A DNA stretch of 64,000 bases. Origin: Bifidobacterium breve. GTDB lineage: Bacteria; Actinomycetota; Actinomycetes; Nanopelagicales; Nanopelagicaceae. Where the stretch lies: assembly GCA_945883755.1 (NCBI GenBank), contig CAMCXX010000001.1, positions 88,161 through 152,160 on the forward strand, written 5' to 3'. This document shows, piece by piece, positions 17,468 through 26,912 of the stretch. Each line of letters opens with the position of its first letter. The first letter of the stretch is position 1. The notes beneath the pieces were generated by a model. That model searched no databases. It was not told the DNA's origin and worked only from the letters and a program-made list of their open reading frames with translations. The position numbers and the translations under genes were made by a program.

Positions 17468-18853
17468 TTACAGCGCTTTAAGCGCGCTAACTACCTTAGT
17501 TAGCGAATCCTTCGCATCTCCAAATAAAAGAGTGGTCTTGGCATCATATAAAAGCTCATTCTCAATACCAGCAAAGCCTGGGCGCATCGAACGCTTTAGG
17601 AAAATTACATTGCCCGCCTTATCAACATCAAGAATTGGCATGCCATAAATTGGGCAACCTGGAGTTGTCTTAGCTGCTGGGTTAACCACATCATTTGCAC
17701 CAACTACTAGAACAACATCGGTTTGTGGGAAGGTTGGATTTATCTCCTCCATCTCAACTAATTGTTCATACGGCACATTTGCCTCAGCTAGCAACACATT
17801 CATATGTCCAGGCATACGACCGGCAACTGGGTGAATTCCATAAGCCACATCAACACCCTTGCTTGATAAGAGATCGGCTAATTCGCGAACTGTGTGTTGG
17901 GCTTGAGCAACCGCTAAACCAAAACCTGGAACGATAACAACACGTTGGGCGTAATTAAGCAAAATTGCAACATCATCAGGTGAACCAGATTTAACTGGGC
18001 GCGCCTCTGCTGCGTCAGAGCCAGCTGATGCCTTTGCGGTGAATGCACCGAATAATGTGCCGAACAATGATCTGCCCATAGCTTGTGCCATTAAGCGGGT
18101 TAAAATCGTGCCGGAAGCACCAACTAAGGTACCGGCGATAATTAACATCGTATTTTCAAGTACATAACCACTTGCTGCAACGGTTAAACCGGTAAATGCA
18201 TTTAATAGCGAGATAACAATCGGAACATCTGCGCCACCAACTGGCAGTACAAATAAAATTCCAAATACTAAGGATAAAAGCGCATTAATCAACAGCGGAG
18301 ATGTGCCGCCAGATGCAATTACCCAGCCACCAGTTGCTAGAACTGAGATGGCAGAGAGAGCGATTAATTGACGGCCAAATGGCAAAATTACTGGGCGAGT
18401 AGTCATCAACTCTTGTAACTTTAAGAAGGTAACAATTGACCCAGAGAAAGATACCGATCCAACAATTACGGTAAAGACAGTTGCGACAACCTGCGCTGCG
18501 GTTGCACCTTCACCCAGCTTTAAATACTCAACAATTGCTACAAGTGCGGCAGCGCCACCACCAACACCATTAAACAAAGCAACTAATTGCGGCATCTGAG
18601 TCATCTGCACCTTACGGGCAGCTGGCACACCAACCAAAACACCAAAGGCGATCGCGCCAAGGATTAATGGCTGGTTATTTAATGCTTTGCCATCATTTGC
18701 GTAGAAGAAGACAATAATTGTTGCAATAGTGGCACCAAGAGCACCAATTAGATTTCCACGTCTAGCTGATTTTGGTGAGGATAATCCTTTAAGGGCTAGG
18801 ATAAAACAGATACCAGCAATTAAACCAATTAGATCATACATATCGCGGCTCAT
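17468..18853 (-). CDS. pntB: NAD(P) transhydrogenase subunit beta (PntB)
   Basis: This 461-residue subunit has about nine membrane helices in the N-terminal 260 residues. The NADP(H)-binding domain III follows: VIVPGFGLAVAQAQH, YGIHPVAGRMPGHMNVLLAEA and VGANDVVNPAA. With PntAA and PntAB it couples inward proton flow to hydride transfer from NADH to NADP+, supplying NADPH. It is the last gene of pntAA-pntAB-pntB and overlaps pntAB by 4 bases. The proton-motive force could come in part from the actinorhodopsin encoded nearby (inference). Confidence 0.97.
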   Translation of the reverse strand: MSRDMYDLIGLIAGICFILALKGLSSPKSARRGNLIGALGATIATIIVFFYANDGKALNNQPLILGAIAFGVLVGVPAARKVQMTQMPQLVALFNGVGGGAAALVAIVEYLKLGEGATAAQVVATVFTVIVGSVSFSGSIVTFLKLQELMTTRPVILPFGRQLIALSAISVLATGGWVIASGGTSPLLINALLSLVFGILFVLPVGGADVPIVISLLNAFTGLTVAASGYVLENTMLIIAGTLVGASGTILTRLMAQAMGRSLFGTLFGAFTAKASAGSDAAEARPVKSGSPDDVAILLNYAQRVVIVPGFGLAVAQAQHTVRELADLLSSKGVDVAYGIHPVAGRMPGHMNVLLAEANVPYEQLVEMEEINPTFPQTDVVLVVGANDVVNPAAKTTPGCPIYGMPILDVDKAGNVIFLKRSMRPGFAGIENELLYDAKTTLLFGDAKDSLTKVVSALKAL

Positions 18854-19188
18854 TTATTTTGACCGCCCGCTTCATCACTTTGCTTCTTCTCTTTTGGCTT
18901 GCCCTTAAACATTTGTAACATTCGATCAGTTACTACAAAGCCACCAACCATATTTATCGTGGCCAGCACAATTGCAATAGTAGATAGCGTTAACTCTAAG
19001 GTTGTCTTTGAATGATCGGCGACAATAATTGCACCAACCAAAATAACACCATGAATCGCATTGGCACCGCTCATAAGTGGGGTGTGTAGGGTGGTTGAAA
19101 CTTTAGATACAACCTCAAAGCCAACAAAGATAGATAGTAAAAATATTGCTAGTAAGGCTAATTCAGTGCTCATAATTTCAGTACTCAT
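18850..19188 (-). CDS. pntAB: NAD(P) transhydrogenase subunit alpha part 2 (PntAB)
   Basis: This 112-residue membrane subunit has three helices: ALLAIFLLSIFVGFEVV, GANAIHGVILVGAIIV and TLSTIAIVLATINMVGGFVV. The conserved SGANAIHG motif of the transhydrogenase proton channel is present. A hydrophilic Lys-rich tail follows. The split alpha subunit (AA + AB) is one of the standard arrangements. It overlaps pntB by 4 bases and abuts pntAA, so the three are translationally coupled. Confidence 0.95.
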   Translation of the reverse strand: MSTEIMSTELALLAIFLLSIFVGFEVVSKVSTTLHTPLMSGANAIHGVILVGAIIVADHSKTTLELTLSTIAIVLATINMVGGFVVTDRMLQMFKGKPKEKKQSDEAGGQNK

Positions 19189-20312
19189 TACTTACTCCGC
19201 TCTCTCTTTGCACCAGCATGAGTTAGCGCAGCTGAATCAATAATCTCATCGGCAAAATCAGGGGAGATCTCACCAGTTGGCTTACCATCAACTGTTTTAC
19301 TCATTAACAAGAGCAGATTTACAACGTTGCGCGAGAACAACATGGATGCGTGATACGGCAGTTGGCTTGGCACATCTTTACCGCCCCACATAGTTACTCC
19401 GGCACTTGTTGTAATTACCTGACCGGCGACACTGCCTTCAACATTTCCACCGCTTTCAGATGCCAAATCAACAATGACTGATCCAGGTTTCATCTGGGCT
19501 GCCATTTGCGCAGTTACTAATTGTGGTGCAGTACGACCTGGAACAGCTGCAGTGGTAATTAAAACATCAGCTGCTGCAATATATGGTGTTAGTAATTCCC
19601 GTTGTTTAGCTGCGCGCTCCTCGGTCATCTCTCGGGCGTAGCCACCTGCACCTTCAAGTGCTTCTAACTCAAGTGTGATGAACTTTGCGCCCATGGATTT
19701 AACCTCATCAGCAGAGGCGGGGCGAACATCATATGCACTGACGACTGCACCTAAACGTTTTGCAGTTGCAATCGCTTGTAAGCCAGCAACACCTGCACCT
19801 AACACAACTACCTTTGCCGGTGTAACTGTGCCAGCAGCGGTCATAAGTAATGGGAAAAACTTTGGTGATAATTCAGCAGCGACTAACGCAGCACGATAAC
19901 CGGCACATAATGCTTGTGAGGTAAGTGCATCCATTGATTGAGCACGTGAAATACGTGGAACTGATTCCAGTGAAAAAGCGGTAACACCAGCGCTTGCAGC
20001 AGCGGTAATTGAATCGGCAGATCCAGATGGAGATAAAAATGAGATTGTGATTGCGCCCTTTTTAAGTGAGCTCATTTGCGCTGGAGTTAATGGCTGAACA
20101 GATAAAACTACATCTGCATCCTTTAATACATCCCCTGATTTAATAACCGCACCAGCTGCTTCAAAATCTTTATCAGATGCTTGTGCAGTTAAGCCAGCGC
20201 CAGATTCAATAACTACTTCAAGTCCAGCCTTACTTAACTTTGAAATAATATCTGGAACTAGGGCAACCCGCTTTTCGCCATCTTTAATCTCTTTAGGAAC
20301 GGCTACTCGCAT
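19188..20312 (-). CDS. pntAA: NAD(P) transhydrogenase subunit alpha part 1 (PntAA)
   Basis: This 374-residue soluble NAD(H)-binding domain I is related to alanine dehydrogenase: MRVAVPKEIKDGEKRVALVPDI at the start, LSLESVPRISRAQSMDAL-type catalytic region (FSLESVPRISRAQSMDALTS) and the Rossmann motif VLGAGVAGLQAIATAKRLGA. It ends before any membrane helix, consistent with the separate pntAB. It follows argF in the same direction with a 55-base gap. Confidence 0.96.
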   Translation of the reverse strand: MRVAVPKEIKDGEKRVALVPDIISKLSKAGLEVVIESGAGLTAQASDKDFEAAGAVIKSGDVLKDADVVLSVQPLTPAQMSSLKKGAITISFLSPSGSADSITAAASAGVTAFSLESVPRISRAQSMDALTSQALCAGYRAALVAAELSPKFFPLLMTAAGTVTPAKVVVLGAGVAGLQAIATAKRLGAVVSAYDVRPASADEVKSMGAKFITLELEALEGAGGYAREMTEERAAKQRELLTPYIAAADVLITTAAVPGRTAPQLVTAQMAAQMKPGSVIVDLASESGGNVEGSVAGQVITTSAGVTMWGGKDVPSQLPYHASMLFSRNVVNLLLLMSKTVDGKPTGEISPDFADEIIDSAALTHAGAKRERSK

Positions 20313-20367
20313 TGGGTAAATCTACCCTCAATTTAATTCTTACTTAACTTATTACGGTGCTAGACCG

Positions 20368-21306
20368 TTAATTTCCGCTCAGATCACCACGTGTTAGATG
20401 AAATAGCAGGGCTTGAATGGTGGTTCGTCGGTGGAATGCTTGTCGCCAGACTACCGATTTAGTGCTATCAATTACATCAGCACTTACTTCTTCACCTCTG
20501 TGTGCTGGCAGGCAGTGCATAAATATTGAATCTTTAGCGGTGAGCTTCATTAACTTATCTGTAACTGCAAATGGTGAAAGTGCTTCAAACTTTTCACTGC
20601 GATCAGATTCCGAATCTCCCATTGACATCCAAACATCGGTGTATAAAACGCTAGCGTCCTTGGCTGCTGCAACTGGATCATTACTGATCTCAATTGTGCC
20701 ACCAGAGTTTTTAGCAAGTGATTGCGCCTGCTTTACTATCTCTGGCTTAGGTGACCATTTACCTGATGGTGTTGCAACAACAACATTTGCACCCATAGTT
20801 GCACCCATAATCAGCCAAGCATTAGCCATATTGTTGCCATCACCTAAGTAAACAAATTTTCGGCCGGCAATATTTTTACCAAAGTTTTCTCGAATAGTTA
20901 TCCAATCTGCAAGTAATTGAGTTGGATGATCATCATCAGTTAGTGCGTTAATAACTGGAATAGATGCAAACTTTCCTAGCTCATCAACATCAGATTGAGC
21001 AAAGGTGCGGACTATTAAGGCATCACAAAAGCCAGAGATAATCTTTGCGGTATCAGCGATGGTTTCACCACGACCAATTTGAAGATCATCACCTCGCAAA
21101 AAAATTGGTGAGCCACCTAAGTGCGCAACTGCGGTCTCTGAGGCTAATCTGGTTCGAGTTGATGATTTGGTCATATAGACCGCAACAGTTTTTTTAGCCA
21201 GATGTTTCTTGGCAGACAATGGCTTCTCAGCAAACTTTGTAGCAGATTTGAGCAGCAACTCAATATCAGCCCTGGATAGATCGCTGGTGCGAAGTAGATC
21301 CTTCAT
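20368..21306 (-). CDS. argF: Ornithine carbamoyltransferase
   Basis: This 312-residue enzyme makes citrulline from ornithine and carbamoyl phosphate in arginine synthesis. Carbamoyl-phosphate binding STRTR is at residues 49-53, with DHPTQ, GDGNNMANAW (ornithine loop) and the catalytic HCLPAHRGEEV near the C-terminus. No other arg biosynthesis genes are adjacent, so it is separated from the usual argCJBDFR cluster. It is divergent from the DUF3039 gene with a 46-base intergenic region. Confidence 0.95.
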   Translation of the reverse strand: MKDLLRTSDLSRADIELLLKSATKFAEKPLSAKKHLAKKTVAVYMTKSSTRTRLASETAVAHLGGSPIFLRGDDLQIGRGETIADTAKIISGFCDALIVRTFAQSDVDELGKFASIPVINALTDDDHPTQLLADWITIRENFGKNIAGRKFVYLGDGNNMANAWLIMGATMGANVVVATPSGKWSPKPEIVKQAQSLAKNSGGTIEISNDPVAAAKDASVLYTDVWMSMGDSESDRSEKFEALSPFAVTDKLMKLTAKDSIFMHCLPAHRGEEVSADVIDSTKSVVWRQAFHRRTTIQALLFHLTRGDLSGN

Positions 21307-21352
21307 GAGCAGAGCCTAATCGCAAGCGCCTTGATCAGGATAATATTTACGC

Positions 21353-21589
21353 ATGGGCTTTCTCTCTGATCTTCTCGAAAAAACCAAGCCAGCACAGACG
21401 CCTTTAAGTATTGATGAGGGCGATCACGAGCGATTTTCGCATTATGTCGATAAGAACAAAATTACCGAATCTGCAGTTTCTGGCAGACCTGTACGAGCTT
21501 TATGTGGCAAGAAGTGGATTCCTAACCGAGACCCGCAAAAATTTCCAGTGTGTCCAACATGTAAAGAGATCCACGCTTCCTTGAAGTAA
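21353..21589 (+). CDS. DUF3039 family protein
   Basis: This 78-residue protein is found almost only in actinobacteria. The conserved parts are EGDHERFSHYVDK, GRPVRALCGKKWIPNRDP and FPVCPTCKEI. One Cys in ALCGK and a CPTC pair look like a small metal-binding site. Its function is not known. It is followed after 32 bases by the GH18 gene. Confidence 0.85.
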   Translation: MGFLSDLLEKTKPAQTPLSIDEGDHERFSHYVDKNKITESAVSGRPVRALCGKKWIPNRDPQKFPVCPTCKEIHASLK

Positions 21590-21621
21590 ATTTTAAGTTT
21601 CACCCGTTAACCTATCTTGAT

Positions 21622-23346
21622 ATGAGGAAATTCAGTATTTGCGTTGTTGCATTTATTCTTGCAATATCTGGAACTGTCTTCACTTCAGCAAATGCTGAGA
21701 ATCCGCCAAGACGAATTTTGTCTGGTTGGATGGATGGTTCACCCACTGTTTACCTTCGATCGGTTGATACAAATTTTAAGTATGAGGTAATTAAGGATGT
21801 TTCACCATTTTGGTATGGCTTATTAAGTGAATCCAATATTCGCGATAAGTACGCCTTGGGTCTTTACACAAAGCCAATCACCGGGGCAATTGCTGATTTA
21901 AGACAACGTGGTTTTGTCATCCTGCCATCAATTACAGATGATCAACCAGTTCGAGTCTTAGCTGGAATTTTAGCTGATGAAGCACGACGAGCAGTATTGG
22001 TAAAAAGCATTAGAGATTTAGTTGCAAAGTATAATTATGATGGAATTGATTTAGATTTTGAAAAGTTTTATGCAAAGGGTGAAACCCGAGCAAATTGGGT
22101 AGTAATGAAACCCAATTGGGTCTCATTTATAAAGGAGATCTCTGCTGCACTTCGCGCAGATGGAAAATTATTATCAGTAACAACACCGCCAGATTTTGAT
22201 CGTGCTACGAAGCGGGCTGGAAATTGGGTTTATGCCTGGGCTGAAATCGGGCCACACATTGATCGGTTAAGAATCATGGCTTATGACTTCTCAACGGTGA
22301 ATGCTGGACCAATTGGTCCACTTGATTGGACCGAGGATGCAGTTAAGTATGCAGTAAGTCAGATGCCCGCCTCCAAAGTTTATGTTGGTATTCCAGGTTA
22401 TGGCAGAGATTGGATTACTAAAGTAGATGGCGTTTGTCCGAAAGCTTTTGCAACCTCAATAGTTGTTGGTGGTAGAGCTGCACTTGCAATGCGGGATGCG
22501 GTTAATTTGCCAAGTATTTATGGTGGTGCCGCTGTTTATAACGCAACCATTGGTGAAAATAAATTTACCTACCAAAAGGCGTATACCGATCCAACAAATA
22601 GCGCAATTACTTGTACTGCATCTAGAACTGCTTGGTACCCAGATGAGAGATCTTATGCAGCACGCGCACTTTTAGTTGGCAAGTACCGCTTAGGTGGAGT
22701 AGCAGTATGGAGCTTTGGTAAAGAGACATTAGCGGCGGCACAAGCAATTAATAATGCAGCGAAAGCAATTGCTCCTGATGTTGTTGTCAGTGAGATATCA
22801 ACTGATCTCGAGCAGGTTGGTTATGGAAATCTATTTAACCTAACCGGCAAATTTTCACTACCTGATAAAACCCCAGTTGTCGGAGTTAATGTGCAGTTTG
22901 AAGTTAAAGGCCCAACAGATACAAATTGGCGAAGTGTTGCCGCTGGTACCACAGATGCAAATGGAGTTATTACATCACCGGCAATTTTGGGCCAAAAGAG
23001 TCAGATTAGATTGGTAAGTGAGGCAAGTTGGGAGCGTTCAGAGGGTCGAAGTAGCGAGAAGGTAATTACCGTAGCTCCAACCGTTAATTTAAATCTGCCC
23101 GCCTCCGTCAAAGCAAACGCGAGCTATCAGGTAGTTGGCCAGATTCTGCCGGCGGCTGCGGCAATTAATGTAACGGTCCGGCGAAATGGATCGACCTTCG
23201 GCAGCGTCACAACGGATCAACGTGGTGAATTTAGATTTACATTGTTAGAGAAAGAGGCAGGATTAGCAACCTATCAAGCGGTACTGGCCAACACCGCACA
23301 GGCAAATGCTGGAACCAGTCAGGCATACTCACTATTAGTTCGGTAG
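21622..23346 (+). CDS. Secreted glycoside hydrolase family 18 (chitinase-like) protein
   Basis: A signal peptide (residues 1 to about 25, cleavage near ANA-EN) precedes a GH18 TIM-barrel domain up to about residue 385. The catalytic motif DGIDLDFE is at 140-147, with Glu147 as the proton donor. Supporting motifs are MAYDFS and VGIPGYGRDW. The C-terminal part (390-574) holds two beta-sandwich-like modules (FEVKGPTDTNWRSVAAGTTDANG, VRRNGSTFGSVTTDQRGEF) resembling bacterial Ig-like or CNA-B repeats. It probably acts on chitin or peptidoglycan-like GlcNAc polymers outside the cell, and the substrate is not certain. Confidence 0.88.
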   Translation: MRKFSICVVAFILAISGTVFTSANAENPPRRILSGWMDGSPTVYLRSVDTNFKYEVIKDVSPFWYGLLSESNIRDKYALGLYTKPITGAIADLRQRGFVILPSITDDQPVRVLAGILADEARRAVLVKSIRDLVAKYNYDGIDLDFEKFYAKGETRANWVVMKPNWVSFIKEISAALRADGKLLSVTTPPDFDRATKRAGNWVYAWAEIGPHIDRLRIMAYDFSTVNAGPIGPLDWTEDAVKYAVSQMPASKVYVGIPGYGRDWITKVDGVCPKAFATSIVVGGRAALAMRDAVNLPSIYGGAAVYNATIGENKFTYQKAYTDPTNSAITCTASRTAWYPDERSYAARALLVGKYRLGGVAVWSFGKETLAAAQAINNAAKAIAPDVVVSEISTDLEQVGYGNLFNLTGKFSLPDKTPVVGVNVQFEVKGPTDTNWRSVAAGTTDANGVITSPAILGQKSQIRLVSEASWERSEGRSSEKVITVAPTVNLNLPASVKANASYQVVGQILPAAAAINVTVRRNGSTFGSVTTDQRGEFRFTLLEKEAGLATYQAVLANTAQANAGTSQAYSLLVR

Positions 23347-23367
23347 TTTTCATAAGATAATAAGGGC

Positions 23368-23664
23368 GTGAGTACCGAGACCGAAGAGCTCTCCGAGTTA
23401 GATTTATCAAAGTTTTTTGATCGACCATGGGTATGCATTGTTTGGGATGATCCAGTTAATTTACAAAGTTATGTAACCTATGTATTTATAAAATTATTTG
23501 GCTTTAGCAAAGAGAAAGCACACGAGTTAATGATGAAGGTTCATACCGAAGGTAAAGCAGTGGTTGCAGCAGGCTCTCGGGAAGCTATGGAGAATGATGT
23601 TCAGCGACTACATGAACATGGTTTATGGGCAACGCTGCAAAGAGATGATCATGGGGGAGTTTAA
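23368..23664 (+). CDS. clpS: ATP-dependent Clp protease adaptor ClpS
   Basis: This 98-residue N-end-rule adaptor for ClpA/ClpC has the ClpS core [20 protein letters not shown], followed by [41 protein letters not shown]. The DDP(V)N and H residues of the N-degron pocket are visible. The start is GTG at 23368. It overlaps the following DUF2017 gene by 14 bases, as in other actinobacteria, so expression is coupled. Confidence 0.94.
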   Translation: MSTETEELSELDLSKFFDRPWVCIVWDDPVNLQSYVTYVFIKLFGFSKEKAHELMMKVHTEGKAVVAAGSREAMENDVQRLHEHGLWATLQRDDHGGV

Positions 23665-24220
23665 AGGAACACCGGCAACTGGTGATTTAACAGTTGCACT
23701 TAGCAATGATGAATTGCATATTTTAATTAACCTAGTTGAACAATTACTTGAATTATTAGGTGAGCGTAACTTCACCCACCACTATCAATCAGATGATCCC
23801 TTTGCACAATTAATGGCGGCGCAGTTGATGAGCATGGAGCCATTATCAGCACCTGAGGATCCAGTTTTAAATCGTTTGCTACCAAATGCATATGCCGATC
23901 CCGATGCTGCGGATGAGTTTCGTAAATTTACCGAACCCAGGTTGCGCCAGATCAAACAACAACATCTAATGTATCTACGAGAGCAGTTAGTTTTTCCAGT
24001 TGATCATGAGTTGCCCAAGGCGGATATTTCAATTAGTGATGCCCAACAATGGTTACTTGCGCTAAATGATCTTCGATTGGCATTAGCGGTTCGGCTAGAG
24101 GTCGAGCCAGATACATTTGAAGAGTATGAGTTAATGCCAGATAGTGAGCCTAAGAAATCTTTATTAGCGGTTTATTTCTGGTTAGGTGGAATTCAAGAGA
24201 AACTTTTAGATCACCTATAA
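23651..24220 (+). CDS. DUF2017 family protein
   Basis: From the ATG at 23651 this encodes 189 residues, mostly helical and acidic. The features that match the actinobacterial DUF2017 family are [53 protein letters not shown] and [15 protein letters not shown]. That family is always near clpS and its role is unknown. The ORF track starts 29 codons earlier inside clpS, and the ATG near the clpS stop is preferred. It is followed at once by a strong bidirectional terminator. Confidence 0.87.
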   Translation: MGEFKGTPATGDLTVALSNDELHILINLVEQLLELLGERNFTHHYQSDDPFAQLMAAQLMSMEPLSAPEDPVLNRLLPNAYADPDAADEFRKFTEPRLRQIKQQHLMYLREQLVFPVDHELPKADISISDAQQWLLALNDLRLALAVRLEVEPDTFEEYELMPDSEPKKSLLAVYFWLGGIQEKLLDHL

Positions 24221-24221
24221 A

Positions 24222-24260
24222 AAAATCTGCGGTTCCTAACTTTCAGGAACCGCAGATTTT
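24222..24260. terminator. Bidirectional rho-independent terminator
   Basis: AAAATCTGCGGTTCCT (24222-24237) and AGGAACCGCAGATTTT (24245-24260) form a perfect 16-bp stem with a 7-nt loop. It carries A-tracts on one side and T-tracts on the other, so it works in both directions. It separates the clpS-DUF2017 unit (+) from the convergent actinorhodopsin gene (-). Confidence 0.93.
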
Positions 24261-24279
24261 CTAGAGTTAAAAAGAAGAG

Positions 24280-25053
24280 TTACGCGTCTTCCTTCATTCC
24301 CTCTGCTACTGACTTCATCTTTGCAATCTTGTAGATTGTTAGACCAAATACGCACTTCGCGGCAACATCTGCGAGTGTGTATCCAATTTGACGATTAACA
24401 AATGCTTCAGCCGAGGCTGCACCTGCTGCATCAATAATTGGAAGTAAGTAAGCGATTGGGTAAACGCCCCATGTTGCGATCAACAACATACGTAAGCGGC
24501 CAACAGTTGCGGCTACTCCAGCTGGTTGACGATCTAGAGACTTTGATAGCTCTACGAATAGAACATAAAGAATGTATAGGAAAGGAAGTGTTGATAGAAC
24601 ACCCCAAATAATCTTTGTGTTTGTGTCAGATGAAAGCTCGCCTGGGTAACCAAGTGCGATCATCGCTGCTGCTGCTGGAACTAGGCGGTTGATCAATGAA
24701 GATGCAGCAGCCTTAGCTAGAGCGAGTACAGCAATTACCTCTACTAGAAGTAGTGGCACAGTAAGGATCCAGTCAACATAACGGTAACCCTCATTGAAGG
24801 TTCCCTTAGCGGTTCCAACCATGATCTTTCCATCAACAAATGACTCGTTGAAGGAGTTGAAGATTCGCCAGTAGTGGTAAGCGGCGATGAAGGTAACCAT
24901 TGAGGACATAATTAATGCGCCACGGTACTTAGGAAGTACACGTGATTGTGCAACTAGTGTGAAGACGGTCGTAGCAAGCATAGATATAAGTCCAAATGAA
25001 AGGATGTTATAAATTACGCTGTACTGACCATCGGTTAATGCGATTGATGTCAT
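24280..25053 (-). CDS. Actinorhodopsin (light-driven proton pump)
   Basis: This 257-residue seven-helix type-1 rhodopsin has retinal bound as a Schiff base at Lys233 (DVAAKCVFG, helix G). Helix C is YVDWILTVPLLLVE with proton acceptor Asp94, Thr98 and donor Glu105, the DTE set of an outward proton pump. Leu102, at the tuning position, predicts green absorption. His60 in helix B (YHYWRIF) matches the His that shields the counter-ion. LGYPGE and WGVLSTLPF, with Gly151, are as in the actinorhodopsin/xanthorhodopsin group. There GGAGG (as GGAGGC) lies about 9 bases before the ATG. No retinal-synthesis genes are in the window. Confidence 0.97.
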   Translation of the reverse strand: MTSIALTDGQYSVIYNILSFGLISMLATTVFTLVAQSRVLPKYRGALIMSSMVTFIAAYHYWRIFNSFNESFVDGKIMVGTAKGTFNEGYRYVDWILTVPLLLVEVIAVLALAKAAASSLINRLVPAAAAMIALGYPGELSSDTNTKIIWGVLSTLPFLYILYVLFVELSKSLDRQPAGVAATVGRLRMLLIATWGVYPIAYLLPIIDAAGAASAEAFVNRQIGYTLADVAAKCVFGLTIYKIAKMKSVAEGMKEDA

Positions 25054-25230
25054 TTAAATAGCCTCCATAGGCATTTAATTTGCTCATACCCTTTTGGGCG
25101 TAAGCCAGTGGGCTTTGCTAACTTCATATGATCGCTAGCACCGTCCACCTGCCATAAGGATGGTGGTTACTCACAGGTTGGGCAAGGCTGGACGCAGTAA
25201 TTTCACAGAATTTCTTTAAATTTTTACCCC
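25054..25230 (-). promoter_or_regulatory. Long upstream region of actinorhodopsin with possible structured leader
   Basis: Between actinorhodopsin and murI lie 238 bases without a gene. Reading toward actinorhodopsin, three small stems can be drawn: CCACC...GGTGG, AAGCC-CACT-GGCTT and GCCC-AAAA-GGGT. The GGAGG ribosome-binding site follows. They suggest a structured 5' leader, but no known riboswitch consensus is recognisable and I cannot place a promoter with confidence. Confidence 0.35.
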
Positions 25231-25291
25231 TCCTGAGCGTGAAATCCTGAGAAATGGGGAAAGAAATACCGCCCCGCTTACACTTACCCAA

Positions 25292-26119
25292 ATGAGTCCA
25301 GAGAAGGCGCCAACCGCCGCAACCCCTGCCGCCACCGCTCCAATTGGGATCTTTGATTCCGGGGTGGGCGGTTTAACTGTTGCTCGGGCGGTCATTGATC
25401 AACTGCCAGGTGAGTCAATTCTTTATGTGGGCGATACAGCTCGCGGACCTTATGGTCCAAAATCATTGGCGCAGGTTAGAGGTTACGCCTTAGAGATTAT
25501 GGATCAACTAGTCGATGCTGGCGTTAAGGCAATTGTGATTGCTTGTAACACTGCAAGTGCTGCCGTCCTACGTGATGCAAGAGAGCGGTACTCAATTCCA
25601 GTGGTTGAGGTGATTGCGCCTGCTGTTCGTCGCGCAGTTTCTGCAACTAGAAGTGGCAAGGTCGGAGTTATTGGCACCACTGCAACTATTGAGTCAAAGG
25701 CTTATCTGGATGCATTTGCGGCAGCGCCAAAATTAGAGATTACATCGATCGCCTGCCCATTATTTGTTGAGTATGTAGAGCGCGGTGAAACTGCTGGCGC
25801 TGGCATCACAAAGGTAGCGCAGGATTACTTAGCACCGCTTTCTGCAGCGAAGATCGACACCTTAGTTTTAGGTTGCACTCACTACCCATTATTAACCGGT
25901 GTTATTTCATATGTAATGGGAAATGAGGTCACCTTGGTCTCAAGTGCAGAGGAAACTGCAAAGGATTTATACCGAATCTTGGTAGAGCAGGATTTAGTAA
26001 ATAAGTCAGGCGGCCCAGTTACCCATAATTTTGTGGCAACGGGAGCAGCCGATAAGTTCAGTGCATTAGCTCGTAGATTTTTGGGACCTGAGGTGGTTAG
26101 CGTCTCGCAAAAGATTTAA
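25292..26119 (+). CDS. murI: Glutamate racemase
   Basis: This 275-residue enzyme makes D-glutamate for peptidoglycan. The family motifs are [26 protein letters not shown], the first catalytic Cys in VIACNTASA and the second in [10 protein letters not shown]. An Ala/Pro/Thr-rich extension of about 16 residues precedes the fold; the first in-frame ATG is used. It heads the conserved actinobacterial run murI-rph-rdgB. Confidence 0.96.
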   Translation: MSPEKAPTAATPAATAPIGIFDSGVGGLTVARAVIDQLPGESILYVGDTARGPYGPKSLAQVRGYALEIMDQLVDAGVKAIVIACNTASAAVLRDARERYSIPVVEVIAPAVRRAVSATRSGKVGVIGTTATIESKAYLDAFAAAPKLEITSIACPLFVEYVERGETAGAGITKVAQDYLAPLSAAKIDTLVLGCTHYPLLTGVISYVMGNEVTLVSSAEETAKDLYRILVEQDLVNKSGGPVTHNFVATGAADKFSALARRFLGPEVVSVSQKI

Positions 26120-26173
26120 GTTTTTTCAAGATTAACCACAAGATAAATCAAAAAGGTTGAAGAGGAGCAGAAA

Positions 26174-26896
26174 ATGGCACGTATTGATGGAAGAGAGCCA
26201 GATCAATTACGCAAAATCTCTTTTACTAGAAATTGGTTAAATAATGCAGAGGGATCAGTATTAGTTGAGTTTGGCAACACCCGAGTTTTATGTGTGGCCT
26301 CATTTACTCCCGGTGTTCCACGATGGCTAGTTGGAAAGGGCGCAGGTTGGGTTACAAGTGAGTATGCGATGTTGCCACGAGCAACTCATACCCGTTCTGA
26401 CCGCGAAAGTGTTAAAGGAAAATTAGGTGGCAGAACACAAGAGATCTCAAGATTAGTTGGTCGATCATTGCGCGGTGTAGTTGATATGAAGGCGTTGGGC
26501 GAAAACACAATTGTGATTGATTGCGATGTTTTACAGGCAGATGGTGGCACACGTACCGCCGCAATAACTGGTGCATATGTTGCGCTACAAGATGCAATTA
26601 CCTGGGCAAAGAGCAAGGGACATGTAGCAGAAAGTGCAAATCCAATTGCGCAATCAGTAGCTGCTGTTTCAGTTGGAATTATAAATGGTGTACCAATGCT
26701 AGATCTTTGTTATGAAGAGGATGTAACTGCCGAGACTGATATGAATATTGTGTGCACCAGTGATGGTAATTTCATCGAGGTACAAGGAACCGCCGAAGGT
26801 AAACCCTTTGATCGCACCTTGTTAAATAATCTATTAGATCTGGGTTCAGCTGGCTGTTTGCAATTGAGTAAGTTGCAAGCACAAGCCTTGTTATAA
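26174..26896 (+). CDS. rph: Ribonuclease PH
   Basis: This 240-residue phosphorolytic 3' exoribonuclease trims tRNA 3' ends. The N-terminus is [19 protein letters not shown], with [15 protein letters not shown], the phosphate-binding region [17 protein letters not shown] and the catalytic-site stretch [21 protein letters not shown]. Length and motifs are canonical. It lies between murI and rdgB; AGAGGAG is upstream of the ATG. Confidence 0.97.
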   Translation: MARIDGREPDQLRKISFTRNWLNNAEGSVLVEFGNTRVLCVASFTPGVPRWLVGKGAGWVTSEYAMLPRATHTRSDRESVKGKLGGRTQEISRLVGRSLRGVVDMKALGENTIVIDCDVLQADGGTRTAAITGAYVALQDAITWAKSKGHVAESANPIAQSVAAVSVGIINGVPMLDLCYEEDVTAETDMNIVCTSDGNFIEVQGTAEGKPFDRTLLNNLLDLGSAGCLQLSKLQAQALL

Positions 26897-26912
26897 GTTA
26901 CCAGTTAAAAAA

